From contig OX030960.1 in the NCBI GenBank assembly GCA_943735955.1, positions 623,397 to 687,396 of the forward strand: a stretch of 64,000 nt of DNA, read 5' to 3'. The stretch is from Piscicola geometra. Its lineage: Eukaryota > Annelida > Clitellata > Hirudinida > Piscicolidae. This document shows positions 44,380 through 64,000 of the stretch, in pieces. Positions within the stretch are counted from its first letter, which is position 1, and each line of letters begins with the position of its first letter. The translations under genes and the position numbers were made by a program. The notes under the pieces were generated by a model. That model had not been told where the DNA came from, did not search any database, and saw only the letters and a list, made by a program, of their open reading frames with translations.

Positions 44380-44965
44380 GCAACATTCTCCCTGAGCCCA
44401 ATAAACTCTGAACCACTCTCTTTGCATTCAATCAAACACCCTTCCTGCACCCGATCAGTCTTCAACCACCCTCTCTGAACCCAAAACTACCTTCCCTGTA
44501 TCAAATCAACTTTTAACTTCCTTCCTTGTACCCAATCAACCACCTTCTCAGCACTCAATCCATCTTCAACCTTGCACCCAATCAGCCTTCAACCACACGC
44601 TTAGAACGCAATAAACTCTGAACTACCTATACTGTATAAAATCAACCTGCAACTACCCTCCCTGTGTCCAACAAGCCACACTTTCTGCACACAAACAACA
44701 TTCATTCATTCACCCTCTCTTCACTCAATCTACCACCTTGTCTGCACTTAATCAATCTTTTTCCCTGCACCCAATTAACCCTCAACCACTCTTTATTCAC
44801 CCAATGAACACAATCAGCCCTCAATCATCTACGTTGCACCCTTTTAACTCTCAAATACTTACCCTCTATCAGATAAACCACCTTCTCTGAACCTAATCAA
44901 CAACCCTCTCATTAAACAATAAACCATCTTTTCTGTAACCATTACACCCTCAACCACCCTCTATC
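44380..44965. repeat. Degenerate pyrimidine-rich tandem array
   Basis: A diverged repeat with period roughly 25-30 bp around a core like CAATCAACC-TCAACCACC-CTCTCTGCACC. Copies differ by many substitutions, so the array is old compared with the intronic minisatellites. Confidence 0.7.
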
Positions 44966-45437
44966 ATTTATAAAGATTACCCAATTTTAGCTAATTAGCC
45001 TGCTGTCCATGGAGGTTGCTACCCAGGCTATGCGTTACTTCAATACCTCGTTTAACCATTTCAGGGCCTATATACCGTATTGTATGGTTTTTCCACGCAT
45101 GAATCAAATAAATCATTAATACATTGAAATGAAACGAAATATCGTTATTTATTTACGACAGAATAATCTGTAATAAAGAGAATTTTAGATAGCTGACAGA
45201 TTATTCGTTATGATTCAATAGAGAAATTTAAAAAATATTTGTTGGGTGTCTTATGGTGGTGAATGACATAAATTGTCTTGTGAAACATGAGTGGGTCTTG
45301 ATGACAGCAACGATGAATGCTTCACTCCCACTCCAAGTCGTCGGTTAACTGTGTAAGAAAAAGTCGATAATGTCAAAAGGCACATTAACCAAGATAAGTA
45401 AATGATTTATTAAAAGCCAGAATCTATATGGTCCAAC

Positions 45438-47285
45438 AAGAAACCGACCGAAATTCGAAAATGTCAATTTTTGAGCAAAAATTAATATTTGCAGTTTTGA
45501 CTCAATTTCGGTTTCGGCCAAAACTGATATCACATTTGTAGAAAACCTGAAATATTGTTCTGCAAGTGTGAAAAATAATACATTTTTCAATTAGGTCTAG
45601 GCTGATATATTAGGTTGAAGAATAAGTTTGTAGAGTTTTTTTCGAGTATGTTTATTTGAAGATAATTAGTTGTAACAAAAATAAATAACTTGGTTATATA
45701 TTTTGCGTTCTTGTTCACGACCTCCTCCCACCTATCAACCAATTTTTCAATTCAACTTTGCCAAACTCTGGTGTCGAAGTGGTTGAGTCAGCTTAATTGT
45801 CGAAGGTAACGACCCTCATTTGGTTCGACAAGGTCCGGAAAATACGGAGGATGTTGAAGGACCTCCCATTCGAGCTCTTAGAGTGCGGCATTTCCCAGAA
45901 CAGCACGCCGTATAAGTCCCACCAGATCATTTTCTCTTTTGGAAGGAATTCTTGCTTGCCTCTCGGCTTTGCCGTATCTCCTGTAGTGACCCAATTCTTT
46001 CTTTGCTTCATATTTGTTTACAGGCATCACTTTTGATCTCTCGTGACGATTCTGTGCCATTTTGCTAGATGGCGGGCGAGATGTTGAGATTTGAATGCTA
46101 TTTCCTTTATTGTATTCACTGAGCTCGTGAGGCATCTAGGCTCAACATTCTTCAGCGAACCATTGAATGAAAATGCTTTAGAACTTTTTCATCCCACTTA
46201 ATTTTTTTCACCCAATTCACGATTTTATGGCAACCGTTCCCCTTCAAAGAACTTCGAGACTCTCTTCTACAAATTTCGAAAGTCTTCCGCTGCGGGGCGT
46301 GTCATCGACGTCTAACTTGTTTTTTAAAATTTATAACCTTGTTTTTGTGCAGTATAATGCCTATGACTCTTTTACGGTATACTTTGCAAATTTCATGGGC
46401 TGCTTCCGCAGTTTTTGTCGTAAATGCTCATTTTACATTCTGAGTACTTTATTTTAAAAGCCTTAAAAGTATTTTACATTTAAAAGTTTGGAAAAACAAA
46501 AAATACAGGTTTGTAGAGCAGAAAGAGTTCTTTCGAATGATTATTATAAACGCGGTCAAATAGCAAACAAATCGTCATAAAACATAGAAATAATAGAAAA
46601 ACTATAAACTTATTCTCAACCTTATACATATTCGTTTCATGAAGTGATCCACAGAGCTCGTTGGATGGCCATCTACTGTCTTAAAATTCTTTTTTTGTTT
46701 AAAATGTCATCTGACTGCACAAGAATTTAATCATGCGATTAATCCGCGATCAAATTTTGTAATAGATTTCAAGCTCTTTTACTGTTAATTAAAACAATAT
46801 TTTTCCACAACTTTTATGGCTTTAGGTTTAAGTTGTAACTAAACTTTAATTTTGAGTTTATAGGTTTCTTTTATGTTAAAAAACTAAATGAGCAAAACTT
46901 CATTCAAATATATCAATATTTACTTGGTGCGCAACACAATTAACAATTGCATAATTTTAATTAAGACAATTAAGACAAAAAGACAATTTCACACATGCGC
47001 TGGACTGAAAATTTACAGAATATAAAAGCATAAGCTAAGTATTTCTAAATACATTTTTTAATGTTTAATTTATACATATTTAATATTCAAAAAGAAAAAT
47101 TGTAAATTGTAAAAAAATATATAAATGACTTGATTAAAATATTTATATAATTTTGTTGTTGAAAATTTTTAAATATTCGGTTTTGGCCAAAACTGAAATT
47201 TTACTTTGAGCTCTATTCCAGTTTGGGCCGATGCTGAAATGGATGCTTCAGCCGAAAAAAACAATTTCCGTCAGTGTCTATTTCC
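45438..47285. mobile_element. Degraded element with CCGACCGAAA ends (hAT-like)
   Basis: The left side has AAACCGACCGAAATTCG and TTTCGGCCAAAACTG. The right side (47,170-47,285) has CGGTTTTGGCCAAAACTGAA and GCCGAAAAAAAC. These are like the subterminal motifs of the hAT at 1-1.7 kb. The right terminus is blurred. A mariner is nested inside. Confidence 0.45.
45612..46623 (-). mobile_element. Decayed mariner element
   Basis: The ends are near-inverted: AGGTTGAAGAATAAGTTTGT at 45,612 and CTATAAACTTATTCTCAACC near 46,619. The minus strand carries broken mariner transposase sequence (VNKYEAKKELGHYRRYGKAE, ARIPSKRENDLVGL, then VLQHPPYFPDLVEPNEG, matching the PHPPYSPDL signature). About 1.0 kb, inactive. 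Confidence 0.75.
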
Positions 47286-47500
47286 GACCCATTTAAGAAT
47301 GTAGCCCTAAAAACTTAATACTCAAATAATACTTTAAAGTATCTAACCATAAGCCTTATTCTATTTTAGAATCTAGTGGTAACTTTTTTATGTGGAAAAA
47401 ATAATAATTCCTAGACATTGTAAAATTTCGAAAACTTTTGCCGCTCTCAAACGAGTGGCATTCCCAAATGGGACGAAACACATATAAAAAGTATGGCGAG

Positions 47501-59534
<12,034 letters not shown>

Positions 59535-61320
59535 CTGCAAGTCGGATGATGATAGATAATCAAAATATGTGATTTTAAAATGAATTAATCAATAAAGCTA
59601 AGTTATTTTTCCTTTAGTGATCAATATACTTTCTTTAAATCTACAGGATATATCGTTGCAGTCAAGCTTTGCTGATATGTTATGTTTCTGATTTTGGTCT
59701 TCAAAATAATTCCCGAAAATGTCAAAATTGAGATTGGTGCAGTCAACTGAGTTTCGAACCCGGTTGCTTGTGCATGTAGAGTGCTCTGAGCTCTAGCCCT
59801 AATTTTAATATTTTAATAACTCAAGCTCCTTAAATAAATTACCCTTCTGAGAAATGCTAAAAATAAGTTAATCAAATAAATAATGTTATATATTATGATC
59901 TATATAAATTGTATCATTTCCTTCTTAACAGGCCTGATGAAATACAACAGCCTAAATTCTTTAAATTAATTTAAAGTATCATATTATGTAAGAAAAACTT
60001 TTATTAATAAAATAATTGTTTACCATATTCAACTAGATCAATTAAGTGATGGAAAAAGTACTGATATACGCGTCAAAAGTTAAATATCATCTACGTGGAT
60101 AACAGAAGTTTGTCTTTGGTTAAACTAAGCACATAAACTTATGTATTTGGATTAATTAATTCATCTTCAAAACTATTTTAATATATTTTGATTTTTTTTT
60201 AAATTAAAAAATTGTTTTGTCATTTATTTAGTCAAAATAAAATTCTAGTTAATGCTTTAAGCTGTAAGTTTAAGAGAGTTTAAGGTCCAGATCCCCCCAC
60301 TTTTTGGAAGTGCAGGGTCGACTTTAATGGTCAGAGGCAGCAATCCTGTAGTCTAGACCCCCTTCTCCACTTAAAAAAACATTTTTTATCTTCTGTTTTG
60401 ATACGAATATTTGAGTAAGCAAAGAATTGTTTTATTTTAGACAGCTATAACTATAACTACACATACTGACAATGTATTACTATGTAAACATTTCTGTTTT
60501 ATACCATGTTTGGCGATTATATCCGCATCAAAACAAAAGATTAAAGATGTTTTATAGAACAAAGTGGGAAAGAGATCCACATTAAGGCAGACCCCTCACT
60601 ACCAAAAAGTAGGGGGGTTCGAACACAAGGACCCTCTCAGGATTGCCGCCCATTCTGGGTAAGACCCCCCTAAGATTTGCAGCAGATCGCCACCCATGGT
60701 GCATATACATTGTGTTTAACGGTAGAGCTTGTTAACAACTAATAGATTTGAACACATATTAATTGTCTTGAGGCCCAGACAGTTTCACTTTCATTTTTCC
60801 AGCTGATTTTTTTCTAAAACTAGCTGCTTTAGGTGTCGCAATTCTGTTTCTTTTCATGATGGGGCTTTCCGTATCTAACTTGCGTTGGACAGGAGTTATT
60901 TTGGAAGTTTTGATTATGGAATTCACTTGAAAATGTGTACGGATTATCGACTATGTACGCCTATGCCCAGAAGCGCAACCAGCAAAACATGCTGGGGGAG
61001 CTCAACTTTGGTTTAAAAAAATTAATTGTTCAACTCATTACCGAGTTTTTTCATATATTTTGTACAATAAATTAACATTTTAAATTTTTTAAGTTACATT
61101 TCAATATATTTATTTATTTCTTTATAATCTTTTATTTCCTATTCACATTTAAAATTTCCCAAAAAAATCTTTCCTTGCTTAGATAATTGTTAGATTTTTC
61201 GTTCTATTTGATTATTTGTATACAAATTTAGTTTTATTTTCAGGGTGAAAAGATAGTTAATACTTAAATTATTTTTTTAAATATTCAAAATAACTTGTAA
61301 AACGTTTTCAATGCTTTTAT
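59535..61320. other. COPB2 intron 1 / upstream region
   Basis: AT-rich. A tRNA-like fragment on the minus strand at about 59,738-59,800 has GGGTTCGAAAC as a B-box. I could not identify the short initiator exon (ATG|GT), so COPB2 exon 1 is here or beyond. Confidence 0.4.
60285..60710. mobile_element. Imperfect inverted-repeat element (GGCGGCAATCC ends)
   Basis: Left (60,285-60,375) and right (60,580-60,690) blocks are rough inverted copies. Both carry CCCCACTTTTTGG-like motifs, and the ends carry GCAGCAATCCTG / CAGGATTGCCGCC. A related block is at 28,126-28,200. Its class is unknown. Confidence 0.45.
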
Positions 61321-61329
61321 AAATCTATG

Positions 61330-61525
61330 GCGAGCGGATTGGCTTAGATAGTACGTCGTTAGACCTGCAACTTAAAGGTCGCCAGCTCAAATCCCTGTAC
61401 AGCCAACCGCGAGCTATCATATACCTAGTGTATATGATGCGGTGTTTCACGACTTATGTCGTGTGAGTGGCGCTTCAGTTGCGTGCCCGGGCGCTATACA
61501 AAACTGACATTTATTTTTATTTATG
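61330..61525 (+). repeat. SINE family 1, complete copy
   Basis: The head GGCGAGCGGATTGGCTTAGA with A-box is followed by a CTCAAATCCC B-box (one base off), the CTAGTGTATATGATGCGGTG body and the tail GCGCTTCAGTTGCGTGCCCG ending in TTTATTTTTATTTA. Confidence 0.92.
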
Positions 61526-62154
61526 GTGCGTTTTCGCAACTTTGACGTAATATGATTTCATATGATTTTTAATAAGCCTAGTCATTCATTAAATTTGTTA
61601 TTATGAAAATAATAAAATTATTATTTTGATGTTAATTTATTATGAAATTTATAAAATTAAAATTAAAAGTTGTACTTTATGAAGAATGTTGATTTTTACA
61701 TTTTGAAAAAAATTCCAAACCGCAAATGCTTCACACTTGAAGCTTTTATTGAAAAAAATATAATTTTTCGTCGTCAGTGTCGTCTTTGAATCAGGACGAC
61801 AGTATATGAGTGCCATGGGTGGCCAACATGACAAGTCGCTAATACAAATTTGGTTAATTGATAGCCTTGCCTTTAATCGGTTCTAGAGCCCTGTGTTCGT
61901 TGTTTCCCTATACCCTTCCAGGAAGAGCCTTCCCCTTTCAGTTTTCCAATGTTCAATTCAATAAGCGACAGTTTAGTGAGTAAGTTTTTATTAATTAGTA
62001 CAAAATGATAATCAAAATTGCGTGTGGCGTGTTGTATAATGATTCATATTATATAAAATTGAAAACATTCAAAATTTACTCAAAATTATAAAGTCAAAAG
62101 TCAAAAATATTATGATTTATATTATATAAATTTTGAAATAGTCACTCTCAAACA

Positions 62155-62965
62155 TTAAATTAAAAAACGAGAAAAACACGAAAAATGTCCATAAAGTTTT
62201 TTACATAAGTCATTTAGACTGGCAAACTCATATGCTACTGACACAATGTTAATACTATCCATCAACTCAGGGTGCACATTTGACATCATGAGTGAATTCA
62301 GTTTTTCCTGTCCCATTGTCGATCGTAAATACGTCTTTAGTCGTCGCAGCCCGGAGAACGAACGTTCACATGACGAAGTGGTGCTAGGAAGCCTGACCAG
62401 GGTTGCCACTGCTGGGTGTCAAGTCTTACATCGGCATCGTTAAACCAGACAATAATCGCCGGAATGTTGTCTGCAATGTTGTTATGTGACAGAAGAGCGA
62501 GTTCACTTTTGAGATTGATGCGGTTGAGATGTGGGTGAAGACAAACGACAAGATTGGTCGTCAAGACGCCAGCTGATCGTGTTATATAGCGAATCTACAG
62601 CCTCGTAATAGTGAGAACGCTGGAATGCTTTCATATCATCAAACTGAAACTTTTCACCGTCACCTGTGCATAAAATACATTATAAAGATATAGTTAGAGA
62701 GAAAGAGAGATGGGAAAAGTATAAAAATATATGGTTTAGTTGAAAAATTAGATTAACAGAAATTAGTTTTTAAAAAATAGTTTCCAAGGAAATAGTTTAA
62801 CAAATTTTATAAGTTAGAGCCTCGAATAGTGTTGTTCTTTAAACAGTTTGCCAAATGATTATCACAGTTGATTTTTGGGTGGGCCAAATACATTGTGGTT
62901 CATTAGCTCTAAATATTGGGTGGGCCATGGCCCACCTGGCTCACCCTGCTACGCCCCCCATGGTT
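62155..62965 (-). pseudogene. hAT remnant (TTF-type/ZMYM-like C terminus)
   Basis: The minus frame 62,409-62,155 encodes the hAT dimerisation region (TTSSCERSFSGLRRLKTYLR, STMGQEKLNSLMM). The terminus near 62,960, read on the minus strand, is GGGGGGCGTAGCAGGGTGAG, a common end type for these hAT elements. It is broken upstream. Confidence 0.75.
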
Positions 62966-63129
62966 GTCGCAAATGCTTGTATATGTCATTCGAACAATCA
63001 GTCTTATGTCACCCATAAATCAATCAACCACGATATCTAATAGATATCTAATAGAGATGAGAATCGAACCCAAACTTAATAGTTCGAGTTCGATTGAGGA
63101 TACACAGATAACAATAATAAATAATAAAA

Positions 63130-63690
63130 TTCATTTATATAGCGCTATGGGGCGCAACAGAAGCGCTCTTTGTCAGGTACTTAGTGGAATAATAATAATA
63201 ATAATAAATAAATAAAAAAAAATAAAAAATCATGAATAAATGACTGAGTAAATGACTACAAATGAATGACTGAGTGAATAAGTCAATGAAATAGGAGAAA
63301 ATAAGAGGAAAGATGATTAATTAAATGCTAGTTTTAATTTTTTCTTGAATATTGATAGGGATGTGCTGTTTCTAATGTGTGGTGGTAGGCTGTTCCAGAT
63401 CGATGGCGATGAGTGGCGGAATGCACGGTTGGCTATGTCGGTTCTTACAGGAGCTTTAAGTAATGTCGTAGTGGATGATGAACGAAGATGTTTATTGCTG
63501 TTTTTGATGGTGAGTAGGTTTCTGAGATGAGAAGGCTGAAATGTTGTAAGTGTTTTAAAAGTGATGGTGGCAATTTTGAAGGGAATGCGAAATTTAACCG
63601 GAAGCCAGATAAACCAGATAAACAAGATAATAAATAATAATTTAAAATTTTCGGCCAATATAGGATCCATTTCGGCCAAAACCGAAATTG
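63130..63690 (-). mobile_element. CR1-like LINE 3' end, copy 2
   Basis: The minus frame 63,530-63,317 encodes the terminal RAFRHSSPSIWNSLPPHIRN and FKKKLKLAFN. The 3' UTR ends GCGCTTCTGTTGCGCCCCAT then ATAAATGAATTTTATTATT. It is 5'-truncated. Confidence 0.8.
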
Positions 63691-63773
63691 AGCCGAAATT
63701 ACAAAATTAGTTTCGGCCGAAACCAAAGAATTTCACCAAAACTGAAATCAAACCGAATTTCGGTCGGTCCCTA
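63640..63773. mobile_element. hAT-like right terminus (TTTCGGTCGGTCCCTA)
   Basis: A run of TTTCGGCC/CCGAAA motifs ends TTTCGGTCGGTCCCTA, matching the end of the element at 1,530-1,696. Only this end is seen. Confidence 0.65.
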
Positions 63774-63779
63774 CATTAA

Positions 63780-63990
63780 ATGGCGAGCGGGTTGGCTTAG
63801 ATGGTAAGTCGTTGGACCTGCAACTCAAAGGTTGCCAGTTCGAATCCCTGTTCAGCCAACCGTGAGCTACAATATACCTAGTGTATATGATGCGGTGTTT
63901 CATAACTTATGTCGTGTGAGTGGCGCCTCAGTTGCGTGCCTTGGCGCATTATAAATATGCATTATTTTATATATATTATTTATTTATTTA
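63780..63990 (+). repeat. SINE family 1, complete copy
   Basis: The head TGGCGAGCGGGTTGGCTTAG is followed by B-box AGTTCGAATCC, body CTAGTGTATATGATGCGGTG and tail GCGCCTCAGTTGCGTGCCTT with an AT-rich end. It lies a few bases from the hAT terminus. Confidence 0.93.
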
Positions 63991-64000
63991 AAAAAAACTT

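Noticed and set aside
61330..61525. Functional tRNA gene
   Set aside because: A and B boxes are present but several near-identical copies share a long 3' body and tail, so these are SINEs.

Overview
This window is nuclear DNA of an animal, most likely an invertebrate. It carries three conserved, intron-rich metazoan genes, all on the minus strand. They sit in an AT-rich background crowded with transposons, tRNA-derived SINEs and tandem repeats. Nothing looks bacterial, viral or organellar. The species cannot be named from the sequence alone.

Gene layout, in window order: (1) UBE3C, a HECT-type E3 ubiquitin ligase, at 27,837 down to 6,000. I could thread 21 coding exons with compatible phases, 3,642 nt in total, encoding about 1,213 residues, start to stop. 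(2) RAB3, the synaptic-vesicle/secretory small GTPase, at 41,731 down to 29,551, with 5 exons and 225 residues. (3) COPB2, the beta-prime subunit of the COPI coat, at 59,534 down to 47,501. It has 19 threaded exons (2,877 nt) and lacks only the initiator exon, which must lie upstream. All three belong to protein quality control or membrane traffic, but nothing suggests co-regulation. Long shared repeats and ordinary intergenic gaps (27.8-29.5 kb and 41.7-47.5 kb) separate them.

Repeat landscape: 0-1.7 kb is a broken hAT transposon. 1.8-4.4 kb is a LINE whose reverse transcriptase is broken by frameshifts. 4.5-4.75 kb is a foldback MITE. 4.9-5.6 kb is the 5' part of the same LINE family in inverted orientation. 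The UBE3C introns hold minisatellites with 12-, 13-, 20-, 22-, 31- and 35-bp units, a CR1-like LINE inside the 20-bp array, and two hAT copies with intact target-site duplications. RAB3 introns hold a Tc1 element with a third copy of that hAT nested in it, LINE 3' ends, three copies of a TIR element (AGGGGGAGGTTGC ends), a foldback element and a perfect (TAG)n run of about 345 bp. COPB2 introns hold a piggyBac element inserted in another LINE, hAT remnants, a SINE and microsatellites. Upstream of COPB2 are two more SINEs, a hAT remnant and a LINE 3' end.

The most striking feature is not a gene. In UBE3C and COPB2, tandem arrays repeatedly start within a few bases of an exon and follow a strand rule. 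Arrays upstream of a 3' splice site are C/A/T-rich and almost free of AG in the sense strand, for up to about 1.4 kb. Arrays downstream of a 5' splice site are G-rich in the sense strand. This looks like amplification of splice-site-flanking sequence under selection to keep splicing accurate, and it deserves genome-wide testing.
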